Assembly: GCF_018449695.1 (NCBI RefSeq)
Contig: NZ_JAAVUY010000003.1
Span: 186,001 to 250,000 of the forward strand
Reading direction: 5' to 3'
From: Bradyrhizobium sp. dw_411
GTDB taxonomy: Bacteria > Pseudomonadota > Alphaproteobacteria > Rhizobiales > Xanthobacteraceae
Length of the DNA stretch: 64,000 nt
The position numbers and the translations under genes are program-made. The notes beneath the pieces are model-generated. The model was not told the DNA's origin. It made no database searches and saw only the letters and a list, made by a program, of their open reading frames with translations. Shown piece by piece: positions 47,746 to 56,389 of the stretch (position 1 is the first letter of the stretch; the number at the start of each line of letters is the position of its first letter).

Positions 47746-50625
47746 CTACTCCGCAGCTTCCACAACAGGCGCAATACGCCGGGAATGGCGCGCCTGTTCG
47801 TCATACGCCTTCTGCCATTCGGACGGACCGTTCGATGGCGAGATCTGCACCGCCGTGACCTTGTATTCCGGGCAATTGGTGGCCCAGTCGGAAAAGTCGG
47901 TGGTGATGACGTTAGCCTGTGTGTCGGGATGATGGAAGGTGGTGTAAACTACGCCCGGCGCGACCCGGTCGGTGAGCAGGGCGCGCAGCGTGGTTTCGCC
48001 GGCGCGGCTCTGCAGCCGCACCCAGTCCCCATCGCGCACGCCGCGTTGCTCGGCATCGTGTGGATGAATTTCCAGCCGGTCCTCGCTATGCCAGACGACA
48101 TTCTCGGTGCGGCGGGTCTGGGCACCGACATTGTACTGGCTGAGAATGCGCCCGGTGGTCAGCAGCAATGGATAGCGCGGCCCGGTTCGCTCGTCGGTCG
48201 GAACATATTCGGTGATGACGAACTTGCCCTTGCCGCGGACGAAGCCGTCGATATGCATGATCGGCGTGCCGAGCGGCGCCTTGTCGTTGCAGGGCCACTG
48301 CACCGAACCGACTTCCTCAAGCTTGGCGTAGGAAACACCGGTAAAGGTAGGCGTCAGTGCGGCGATCTCATCCATGATCTCCGAGGGATGATTGTAGTGC
48401 ATCTCCAGGCCCATCGCCTTGGCGAGCCGGATGGTGACTTCCCAGTCGGCCAGTCCGTTGCGCGGGCTCATCACCTTGCGCACGCGCTGGATGCGGCGTT
48501 CGGCATTGGTGAAGGTGCCGTCCTTTTCGAGGAAGGTCGAGCCGGGCAGGAAGACGTGCGCGTAATTCGCGGTCTCGTTGAGGAAGAGATCGTGGACGAT
48601 GACGCATTCCATCGCCGACAGCGCCGCCACGACGTGCTTGGTGTTGGGGTCGGACTGCAGGATATCTTCGCCCTGCACATAGATGCCCATGAAGGTGCCC
48701 TCGATCGCGGCATCGAACATGTTGGGAATGCGCAGCCCAGGTTCCTTGTTGAGCTTGACGTTCCACATCGCTTCGAACTGGTCGCGCACCGCTTCGCCGG
48801 AGATGTGGCGATAGCCCGGCAATTCATGGGGGAATGAGCCCATGTCGCAGGAGCCCTGCACGTTGTTCTGGCCGCGCAGCGGGTTCACGCCGACGCCAGG
48901 ACGGCCGATATTACCAGTCGCCATCGCGAGGTTGGCGATCGCAATCACCGTGGTCGAGCCCTGGCTGTGCTCGGTGACGCCGAGCCCGTAATAGATCGCG
49001 CCATTGCCGCCGGTGGCGAACAGCCGTGCTGCCGCGCGCAATTCCCGGGGATCGACACCAGTCATGATCGCGGTCGACTCGGGGCTGTTTTTCGGCTGCG
49101 CGACGAACGTCGCCCAATCCTCGAACTCGCTCCAGTCGCAGCGTTCGCGCACAAAGGCCTCATCGACAAGGCCTTCGGTCACGATGACATGGGCCATGGC
49201 GGTCAGCACGGCGACGTTGGTGCCCGGCATCAGCGGCAGATGTTGTTCTGCCTTGATGTGGGGCGATTCCACCATCTCGGTGCGCCGCGGATCGATCACG
49301 ATCAGCTTGGCACCCTGACGCAGCCGCTTCTTCATGCGCGAGGCGAACACGGGATGCGCCGATGCGGGGTTGGCGCCGATGACCATCACGACGTCGGAAT
49401 ACTCCACCGAGTCGAAATCCTGGGTGCCGGCCGAGGTGCCGAATGTCGTCGACAGGCCATAGCCGGTCGGCGAATGGCAGACGCGGGCACAGGTGTCGAC
49501 GTTGTTGTTGCCGAAGCCGGCGCGGATCAGCTTCTGCACCAGATAGGTCTCTTCGTTGGTGCAGCGCGACGAGGTGATGCCGCCGATGGAATCGCGGCCG
49601 TATTTCGTCTGGATCCGCTTGAACTCGGAGGCTGCGTGGTTGAACGCCTCGTCCCACGACACTTCGCGCCAGGGATCGGAGATCTTTTCGCGGATCATCG
49701 GGTTGAGGATGCGCTCCTTGTGATTGGTATATCCCCAGGCGAAGCGGCCCTTGACGCAGGAATGGCCGCGATTGGCCTTGCCATCCTTGTAGGGCACCAT
49801 GCGCACGACTTCCTCGCCGCGCATTTCCGCCTTGAAGGTGCAGCCGACGCCGCAATAGGCGCAGGTGGTCACGGCCGAATGTTCGGGCTGGCCGATTTCG
49901 ATCACGGACTTTTCGGTCAGCGTTGCGGTCGGGCAGGCCTGCACGCAGGCGCCGCAGGACACGCATTCGGAGCCGAGGAAGCTTTCGCTCATGCCGGGCG
50001 AAACGCGGCTGTCAAAGCCGCGACCGGAAATCGTCAGCGCGAAGGTGCCTTGGACTTCCTCGCAGGCGCGCACGCAGCGCGAGCAGACGATGCATTTCGA
50101 CGGATCGTAGGTGAAATAGGGATTGGATTCGTCTTTCGGCATCCAGGCGTCGTTCGCGGCACCATTGGATTTCGCGAAGACGTGATTCTCGCCCTCATAG
50201 CCGTAACGCACATCGCGCAGACCAACCGCGCCGGCCATGTCCTGCAATTCGCAGTCGCCATTGGCGGCACAAGTCAGGCAATCCAGCGGATGGTCAGAGA
50301 TGTAGAGCTCCATCACGCCCTTGCGGATTTTCTTCAGCCGCTCGGTCTGCGTGTGCACCACGAGGCCCTGCATTGCGGGTGTGGTGCAGGACGCCGGCGT
50401 GCCCGCGCGGCCTTCGATCTCGATCAGGCACAGGCGGCAGGATCCGAAAGCATCCACCATGTCGGTGGCGCAGAGTTTCGGAATCTGCGTGCCGGCTTCC
50501 ATCGCCGCGCGCATGATCGAGGTGCCCTCGGGCACCGTCACGCTCTGGCCGTCGATGGTCAGGGTTATGGTCTTCTCGGATTTGGAGAGCGGCGTTCCGA
50601 AATCGGTTTCCTGGATCAGCGACAT
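47746..50625 (-). CDS. fdsA: NAD-dependent formate dehydrogenase, catalytic alpha subunit
   Basis: ATG 50625 with AAGGAGATCGCC before it gives 959 aa; an upstream in-frame start at 50679 would overlap fdsB. The N-terminal part is NuoG-like: a [2Fe-2S] region (AGTQIPKLCATDMVDAFGSCRLC) and two ferredoxin clusters (CIVCSRCVRAC and CVSCGACVQAC). The molybdopterin part follows, with its own cluster (CAYCGVGC) and the catalytic Cys-His in TCARVCHSPTG. It oxidises formate to CO2 and passes electrons through FdsB and FdsG to NAD. It is cytosolic; no signal peptide is present. Confidence 0.96.
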   Translation of the reverse strand: MSLIQETDFGTPLSKSEKTITLTIDGQSVTVPEGTSIMRAAMEAGTQIPKLCATDMVDAFGSCRLCLIEIEGRAGTPASCTTPAMQGLVVHTQTERLKKIRKGVMELYISDHPLDCLTCAANGDCELQDMAGAVGLRDVRYGYEGENHVFAKSNGAANDAWMPKDESNPYFTYDPSKCIVCSRCVRACEEVQGTFALTISGRGFDSRVSPGMSESFLGSECVSCGACVQACPTATLTEKSVIEIGQPEHSAVTTCAYCGVGCTFKAEMRGEEVVRMVPYKDGKANRGHSCVKGRFAWGYTNHKERILNPMIREKISDPWREVSWDEAFNHAASEFKRIQTKYGRDSIGGITSSRCTNEETYLVQKLIRAGFGNNNVDTCARVCHSPTGYGLSTTFGTSAGTQDFDSVEYSDVVMVIGANPASAHPVFASRMKKRLRQGAKLIVIDPRRTEMVESPHIKAEQHLPLMPGTNVAVLTAMAHVIVTEGLVDEAFVRERCDWSEFEDWATFVAQPKNSPESTAIMTGVDPRELRAAARLFATGGNGAIYYGLGVTEHSQGSTTVIAIANLAMATGNIGRPGVGVNPLRGQNNVQGSCDMGSFPHELPGYRHISGEAVRDQFEAMWNVKLNKEPGLRIPNMFDAAIEGTFMGIYVQGEDILQSDPNTKHVVAALSAMECVIVHDLFLNETANYAHVFLPGSTFLEKDGTFTNAERRIQRVRKVMSPRNGLADWEVTIRLAKAMGLEMHYNHPSEIMDEIAALTPTFTGVSYAKLEEVGSVQWPCNDKAPLGTPIMHIDGFVRGKGKFVITEYVPTDERTGPRYPLLLTTGRILSQYNVGAQTRRTENVVWHSEDRLEIHPHDAEQRGVRDGDWVRLQSRAGETTLRALLTDRVAPGVVYTTFHHPDTQANVITTDFSDWATNCPEYKVTAVQISPSNGPSEWQKAYDEQARHSRRIAPVVEAAE

Positions 50626-50641
50626 GGCGATCTCCTTTATT

Positions 50642-52198
50642 CTATTCCGCCGCCTGCAGGCCGGTCGGGGCCGGGCCAAAATCTTCCCGGAAGTGTTTCA
50701 GCGCGCTCGATACGGGGTAGGGCGTGAAGCCGCCCAGCGCGCAGAGCGAGCCGAATTTCATGGTGTTGCAGAGGTCTTCGATGACGGCGATGTTTTCCTT
50801 GACCCGTTCGCCGGCGCGGATCTTGTCGATGGTCTCGACGCCGCGGGTCGAGCCGATCCGGCAGGGTGTGCACTTGCCGCAGGACTCGATCGCGCAGAAT
50901 TCCATCGCGAAGCGCGCCTGCTTCGACATATCGACGCTGTCGTCGAAGATCACGACGCCGGCATGGCCGATCAACCCGTCTCGCGCCGCGAAAGCCTCGT
51001 AATCGAAGGGGGTGTCGAACAATGCGCGGGGGAAATAGGCTCCCAATGGTCCGCCGACCTGCACGGCACGAACCGGACGTCCGGTAAAGGTACCGCCGGC
51101 AATGTCGTCCACCAACTCGCCCAGCGTGATGCCGAAGGCGGTCTCGAACAGGCCGCCGTACTTCACGTTTCCTGCAAGCTGGATCGGCATGGTGCCGCGC
51201 GAGCGGCCCATGCCGTAGTCGGCATAGGCTTTCGCGCCGCCGGCCAGGACGAAGGGGATCGCCGCGAACGACAGCACGTTGTTGATCACGGTCGGCTTGC
51301 CGAACAGACCCCTATGTGCGGGCAGCGGCGGCTTGGCGCGAACCAGACCACGTCGGCCTTCGAGGCTTTCGAGCAGCGAGGTCTCTTCGCCGCAGACATA
51401 GGCGCCGGCGCCGACGCGGACTTCGAGATCGAAGCTGTGTGTCGAACCGCCAATGCGCGCGCCAAGATAGCCGGCGCGCTTTGCGGCCGCGATTGCCGCG
51501 TTCATCGCTTCGACGGCGTGCGGATATTCCGAGCGGATGTAGATGTAACCTTTGGTGGCACCGACCGTGATGCCCGCGATGGTCATGCCCTCGATCACCA
51601 CCAGGGGATCGCCTTCCATGATCATGCGATCGGCGAAGGTGCCGCTGTCACCTTCGTCGGCGTTGCAGACGATGTATTTCTGTTCGCCACTGGTCGTGGC
51701 AACGGTCTTCCACTTGATGCCGGTCGGAAAACCGGCGCCGCCACGGCCGCGCAGTCCGGAGGTGGTGACATCGGTGAGAATTTCGTCCGAGGTCAGCGTC
51801 AGCGCGCGCTCGAGCCCCTTGTAGCCGTCATGGGCGCGGTAATCCTCGACCGAGCGGGGATCGATGACACCACACCTGGCAAAGGTCAGACGGGTCTGTC
51901 GCTTCAGCCAGGGAATTTCGTCGGTGAGACCGAGCCGCAGTGGATGTGCGCCGTCAACAACCATCGCATCGAATACGGAATTCGCATCGGATTCGGTGAC
52001 CGGGCCGAAGGCAACGCGTCCTTGCGGCATCGCAACTTCGATCAGCGGCTCCAGCCAATACATGCCCCGCGAGCCCGTTCGCACGATTTCGATGTCGACG
52101 CCGCGCTTGTTCGCCGCCTGTGCGAGCGCAGCCGCGACTTCATCGGCGCCAACCGCAACCGCACCGGCATCGCGTGAAACGTAAATGCGCACACTCAT
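50642..52198 (-). CDS. fdsB: NAD-dependent formate dehydrogenase beta subunit
   Basis: ATG 52198 (MSVRIYVSRD) overlaps the fdsG stop by four bases; an open frame to 52303 is not needed. The 518-aa protein has an N-terminal thioredoxin-like domain and a NuoF-like part with GRGGAGFPTGIKWKT (FMN/NAD site), GAYVCGEETSLLESLEG and the [4Fe-4S] motif ESCGKCTPCRIG. It transfers electrons from FdsA to NAD. fdsA starts 16 bases downstream. Confidence 0.95.
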   Translation of the reverse strand: MSVRIYVSRDAGAVAVGADEVAAALAQAANKRGVDIEIVRTGSRGMYWLEPLIEVAMPQGRVAFGPVTESDANSVFDAMVVDGAHPLRLGLTDEIPWLKRQTRLTFARCGVIDPRSVEDYRAHDGYKGLERALTLTSDEILTDVTTSGLRGRGGAGFPTGIKWKTVATTSGEQKYIVCNADEGDSGTFADRMIMEGDPLVVIEGMTIAGITVGATKGYIYIRSEYPHAVEAMNAAIAAAKRAGYLGARIGGSTHSFDLEVRVGAGAYVCGEETSLLESLEGRRGLVRAKPPLPAHRGLFGKPTVINNVLSFAAIPFVLAGGAKAYADYGMGRSRGTMPIQLAGNVKYGGLFETAFGITLGELVDDIAGGTFTGRPVRAVQVGGPLGAYFPRALFDTPFDYEAFAARDGLIGHAGVVIFDDSVDMSKQARFAMEFCAIESCGKCTPCRIGSTRGVETIDKIRAGERVKENIAVIEDLCNTMKFGSLCALGGFTPYPVSSALKHFREDFGPAPTGLQAAE

Positions 52199-52671
52199 CG
52201 CTGTGCCTCCGCGACCAGCGCGTCGATGCGCGCTTCGTCCAGCCGTCCGACGACGCGGCCATCCAGCATCGCCGAGGGCGCCGTGGCGCACAGGCCGAGG
52301 CAATAGATCGGCTCCAGCGTCACCCGTTCGTCGGCGGTGGTGTGACCCATGGTAACACCGAGCTTAGCTTCCGCGCGCGCCGCGAGTGCATCGCCGCCGG
52401 CCGCCTGACAGGCTTCGGCGCGGCACAGTTTCAGTACATGGCGGCCCGCGGGCTGATGACGGAAATCATGATAGAACGTGAACACGCCATGGACCTCGGC
52501 GCGGGACAAATTGCGCGCCTGGGCGATCATCGGAATCGCCGGCTCCGGCACATAGCCAAAGGCTTCCTGCAGGGCATGCAGCATCACCAGCGTCGCACCT
52601 TCGAGGTGGTTGTGCTCCGCTATGATTTCCTCGCCGCGCTTGGCATCCCATGGTTCGTAAACTGGCGCCAT
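52195..52671 (-). CDS. fdsG: NAD-dependent formate dehydrogenase gamma subunit
   Basis: The 158-aa first gene of the operon starts at ATG 52671 with GAAGG before it. It is a NuoE-like thioredoxin-fold [2Fe-2S] protein; ligands lie in LKLCRAEACQ (C-x4-C) and CLGLCATAP (C-x3-C). It works with FdsB in electron transfer to NAD. The regulator gene is divergent about 215 bases away. Confidence 0.94.
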   Translation of the reverse strand: MAPVYEPWDAKRGEEIIAEHNHLEGATLVMLHALQEAFGYVPEPAIPMIAQARNLSRAEVHGVFTFYHDFRHQPAGRHVLKLCRAEACQAAGGDALAARAEAKLGVTMGHTTADERVTLEPIYCLGLCATAPSAMLDGRVVGRLDEARIDALVAEAQR

Positions 52672-52712
52672 CTGCCTTCTCTGTCAGTGACTTATTACAA
52701 GACAAATGAGTA

Positions 52713-52807
52713 TTGGAATGGGTCCAAATATCAATAAAGCTGTCTCATGCTGCGATACGGAAATGCGATTAATGTGAAAATCAAATCGCTTGATACGAAA
52801 GTACGAT
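52713..52807. promoter_or_regulatory. LysR-box-like dyads and direct repeat between fdsG and the LysR gene
   Basis: Two dyads fit the T-N11-A rule: TTGGA-N5-TCCAA at 52713-52727 and TCAA-N5-TTGA at 52781-52793. In addition GATACGGAAATGCGAT (52754-52769) and GATACGAAAGTACGAT (52792-52807) match at 13 of 16 positions, 38 bases apart. The first dyad lies about 43 bases upstream of the fdsG start, where an activation site would be expected; the second lies nearer the regulator gene. Confidence 0.5.
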
Positions 52808-52886
52808 GAAGCGAGGCCAGCCCGGCGGTTTTTTGGTTATTTGTTGCCGCATGACCGTGGTATTTACCTTGGATGGCGAGGTTTTC

Positions 52887-53780
52887 TTGATCGACAAGCT
52901 TGAACTGCTACTGGCGCTGGCCAAGGAACGCCATTTCGGGCGGGCCGCCGAAGCCTGTGGCGTTACCCAGCCGACGATGTCGACCAGCCTTAAGCAGCTA
53001 GAGGAAATCCTCGGAGTCATGCTGGTGCAACGTGGCTCCCGCTTTCAAGGTTTTACGCCGGAAGGAGAGCGCACGCTCGACTGGGCACGGCGCATTGTCG
53101 GCGATGCCCGCGCGATGCGGCAGGAGATCAATACGCTTAAGGAAGGCCTGTCCGGAGAGATCGCTATCGCGGCGATTCCGACCGCGCTCGGGATGGTTGA
53201 ATCGCTCACCACTCCGTTTCGGGCTCGCCATCCGAATGTGCGTTTCCGCATCGTGTCCAGCACTTCGATCGCGGTGCTCGGCTTGCTGGAAAATCTGGAG
53301 GTCGATGCCGGCCTGACCTATCTGGAGAACGAGCCGCTCGGCAAAGTGCGCTCGATCCCGCTCTACAACGAAAGCTATCGGTTGCTGACCTCGCCGGACG
53401 GCATGTTCGGCGATCGCGATCAGGTGACGTGGAAGGAAGTCGGGCAGGTGCCGTTGTGCTTGCTGACATCGGACATGCAGAACCGCCGGATCATCGATCG
53501 CGCGCTTCGATCCGCGGGTGTTGAGGCGACGCCGACGCTGACGTCCAACTCGATCATCGTGCTTTATACCCACGTCAAGACAGGGCGTTGGGCCAGCGTG
53601 ATGCCGTCACAACTTGCGCGGACGCTGGGCCTGTCGGACGCCGTCCGGACCATCCCTATTGTCGATCCGACAGTTACTTACAGCGTCGGATTGGTGGTCC
53701 CGCAGCGCGATCCGTTGACGCCGCTGATTGCAGCCCTTGCGCAAATCGCGCGGGAAGTGGCTCCAACGCTGGAGTCTTAA
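52887..53780 (+). CDS. LysR-family regulator, probably of the fds operon
   Basis: The favoured start is TTG 52887, with GCGAGG at good spacing, giving 297 aa beginning LIDKLELLLALAKERHFGRAAEACGVTQ, where the helix-turn-helix sits as in other family members; ATG 52806 and 52851 are in-frame alternatives. The ligand-binding domain runs from about residue 90. Being divergent from fdsG, it likely controls the operon, as FdsR does in Cupriavidus necator; that is an inference from position. Confidence 0.85.
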   Translation: MIDKLELLLALAKERHFGRAAEACGVTQPTMSTSLKQLEEILGVMLVQRGSRFQGFTPEGERTLDWARRIVGDARAMRQEINTLKEGLSGEIAIAAIPTALGMVESLTTPFRARHPNVRFRIVSSTSIAVLGLLENLEVDAGLTYLENEPLGKVRSIPLYNESYRLLTSPDGMFGDRDQVTWKEVGQVPLCLLTSDMQNRRIIDRALRSAGVEATPTLTSNSIIVLYTHVKTGRWASVMPSQLARTLGLSDAVRTIPIVDPTVTYSVGLVVPQRDPLTPLIAALAQIAREVAPTLES

Positions 53781-53789
53781 TCGCGTGGC

Positions 53790-56171
53790 TTATGATGCCA
53801 GTGCGTTTTCCTGCAGCAGGCTGAAATCGATCTTGCCGGAAAGTGTCCGAGGCAGTGTGGTAACCTTGGCTTCGGGATTTCGCGCATCGCGGGGCAGGGA
53901 GACGCAGACCACGGTTCCGGTGCCGAGTTTCGAGCGCAGTCGCATCGATCCGCCGTGCAGATTGGTCAATGATCGTGCGATCGCCAGCCCAAGCCCGGAG
54001 CCGTGATAGGTTTTGGTGAGCTGGCTCTCGACCTGTTCGAACGGTCTGCCGAGCCGCCGCAACGAGTTCGGCGCAATCCCGATGCCGGTATCGGCGATCA
54101 TCAGCACGATCGAATCCTTGAGCAATCGGCTGCGGACGACGATCTTGCCGCCGTCGGGCGTGAATTTGACCGCGTTGGAGAGCAGGTTGACGATGATCTG
54201 CTTGGTGGCGCGGCGATCGGCGACCACCGGAATGATCCGCTCGATATCCGCATCGAGCAGCAGGTTCTTGTCGTCGGCGCGCCCGGACACCACGCGCAGC
54301 GATTCCGCCAGCGTCTTCGACAGGTCGAGCGGCTCCATGTCGAGCTTCATGCGGCCGGCTTCGATCTTCGACATGTCGAGGATGTCGTTGATCACTTCGA
54401 GCAGATAGTGACCGCTGGTGAGGATGTCGTGACAATATTCCTGGTATTTTTCCGAGCCGAGCGTGCCGAACATCCCGCTCTCCATGATCTCGGAGAATCC
54501 AATGATGGCATTGAGGGGTGTGCGCAGCTCGTGGCTCATATTGGCGAGGAATTTGGATTTGGTCTGGTTGGCTTCCTCGGCCCGGGTTTTTTCTTCGGAA
54601 TATTTTTCCGCGAGATCGGCGAGTTCGATGGCCTGCCGTTCGAGCGCGCTCTGCGAGCGTTTCAGGTCGATCACGGTGGCGCGCAGGCGCAGATCGTTGT
54701 CGACCAGCTTCTGTTCATGCTCCTTGATGCGGGTGATGTCGGTGCCGACCGAGACATAGCCGCCGTCCTTGGTGCGGCGTTCGCTGATATGAAGCCATTT
54801 GCCGTCATCGAGTTGCGCCTCGAAGGTACGCGCGCCCGGCGCCTGGGCGCCGGCTTCATGCAGCCGGGTGCGAACTTCCGGCATGCTGCCGACTTCGATC
54901 ACGGTTTCATATGAGGTGCCGGGTGTCACGGCCGAATCCGGCAGCTTGTGCAGCCGCTGGAAGTGCGAGTTGCACAGCACCAGGCGATCTCCGGCGTCCC
55001 ACAATACGAAGGCTTCCGGGATGGTCTCGATCGCATCGCGCAGCCGCAGGTCGGCTTCAACCGTCTTCTCGGCCAGGCTCTTCTGCTCGGTGATATCGAC
55101 GGCGATGCCGATCAGGTGCAGGCCGGCATCGGCCGCGCCCTGGCTGAGTTCGCAGCGAACTCGCAGCCAGATCCAGTGGCCATCGGTGTGCTGCATGCGG
55201 AAGGTCTGGTCGATGTGATTGATCTTCGCGGAAATCAACTGATCGGCGATCTCGAACAAATCGATATCGTCCGATTTCACCAGCGCGTTGACTTCGCCGA
55301 ACGTCAGCAGGTCGCTGCGGGTGTCGAGGCCGAGCATCGTGAACATCGATTGCGACCAGAAGATGCGTCCGCGCGACAGATCCCAATCCCATAATCCGCA
55401 GCGGCCGCGATTAAGCGCGGTATCGATACGGCCACGCACGGCGTCATTGATAAGATCGCCTTCGCGCGCCCGGGTCGATTGCCAGTGGAACGCAAAGCCC
55501 AGGATCAGCACGACAAAGCCGGTCGTGGCCGAGAGCGTCACCGAGAGGGCGGCGTCCGATCGCCAGAGTGTATCGAGTTTTTCCTGGATGATGATGACCT
55601 GGCCGGGCAGTGATTTGACGATATGCGCAACCGCAAGCGCGCCGCTGCCGCTTGGCAGGGTGATCTCGGTTACACTGGCGGGCTGTCCGGGAGCGCTCAG
55701 CGAATGCGCCGCGCTGACGGCATCGAGAATGCGGCTGGTGTCGCCAAGCGCATCCTCGATCGGAACGCGGGCGAGAATGCGCTGGTCGGCGCCGGTGATG
55801 ATAACGTGCCGGCCGGCGGCGATGGCCCAGGATGGGATGAGGCTGGGCAACAGAAGTTGCAGGCGCTCGAACGTCGCCGCGCGATCCTGCCGGACCGAAG
55901 CGATGCGATCGATACGTTCGGCGAGCAGATCGGCAACGGCCGCGAGATCGCGCTTGATCGCGGCCTGCTTTTGCCGACTCTGGTCGACCACCTGCACGAA
56001 AGCGCCGAGGCAAATAGTAATCAGGAACGCGATGATCAGGGTAGGCACGGCCCGGCGGAGCGCAGGCTCCGCTATGAGCAGCCTATGATAGGCCGGTTTT
56101 GCGATCGATTGCGCCAATCCCTTGATCGAATCGGATTGGACGCACGCGTTCGCCGCGTGTGCACGCGCCAT
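53790..56171 (-). CDS. Membrane PAS-PAS sensor histidine kinase
   Basis: A 793-aa protein with membrane segments near residues 40-62 and 208-230 and a periplasmic domain between them. Two PAS domains follow (about 250-370 and 385-505), then a coiled coil and a kinase core with His in FLANMSHELRTPLNAIIGFSE, the GTLGSEKYQEYCHDI insert, N box NLLSNAVKFT, DTGIGI and GSGLGLAIA. The insert after the phosphoacceptor and the ILDMSKIEAGRM segment resemble the DivJ/PleC/PdhS group that acts on DivK; no receiver gene is adjacent. It converges on the LysR gene with nine bases between. Confidence 0.88.
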   Translation of the reverse strand: MARAHAANACVQSDSIKGLAQSIAKPAYHRLLIAEPALRRAVPTLIIAFLITICLGAFVQVVDQSRQKQAAIKRDLAAVADLLAERIDRIASVRQDRAATFERLQLLLPSLIPSWAIAAGRHVIITGADQRILARVPIEDALGDTSRILDAVSAAHSLSAPGQPASVTEITLPSGSGALAVAHIVKSLPGQVIIIQEKLDTLWRSDAALSVTLSATTGFVVLILGFAFHWQSTRAREGDLINDAVRGRIDTALNRGRCGLWDWDLSRGRIFWSQSMFTMLGLDTRSDLLTFGEVNALVKSDDIDLFEIADQLISAKINHIDQTFRMQHTDGHWIWLRVRCELSQGAADAGLHLIGIAVDITEQKSLAEKTVEADLRLRDAIETIPEAFVLWDAGDRLVLCNSHFQRLHKLPDSAVTPGTSYETVIEVGSMPEVRTRLHEAGAQAPGARTFEAQLDDGKWLHISERRTKDGGYVSVGTDITRIKEHEQKLVDNDLRLRATVIDLKRSQSALERQAIELADLAEKYSEEKTRAEEANQTKSKFLANMSHELRTPLNAIIGFSEIMESGMFGTLGSEKYQEYCHDILTSGHYLLEVINDILDMSKIEAGRMKLDMEPLDLSKTLAESLRVVSGRADDKNLLLDADIERIIPVVADRRATKQIIVNLLSNAVKFTPDGGKIVVRSRLLKDSIVLMIADTGIGIAPNSLRRLGRPFEQVESQLTKTYHGSGLGLAIARSLTNLHGGSMRLRSKLGTGTVVCVSLPRDARNPEAKVTTLPRTLSGKIDFSLLQENALAS

Positions 56172-56389
56172 GCCTTTAGCCCCCTTGGAAAACTTGTATG
56201 CACCCCGTCCAGAAGAGCCCCAGCCGCTTCCGAATCAAGAGTGATTTGAATCCAGTTTTCGCAGGCTGTCGAGAGTCAACGATTCGTTAATGCAAATAAA
56301 TCTTGTCCACGGAGAATCAGAACTCCGAAATGCCCGCGAAAATACCGTTGAAGTGAGTCCGAAACGAGAACGCGCGCGGTGAAGCGGAT

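Noticed and set aside
48967-50727. A 586-codon plus-strand open frame
   Set aside because: It is antisense to fdsA, whose cofactor motifs are intact; the plus-strand product shows no domain.
50321-52177. A 618-codon plus-strand open frame
   Set aside because: It is antisense to fdsA and fdsB and has no recognisable motif or ribosome-binding site.
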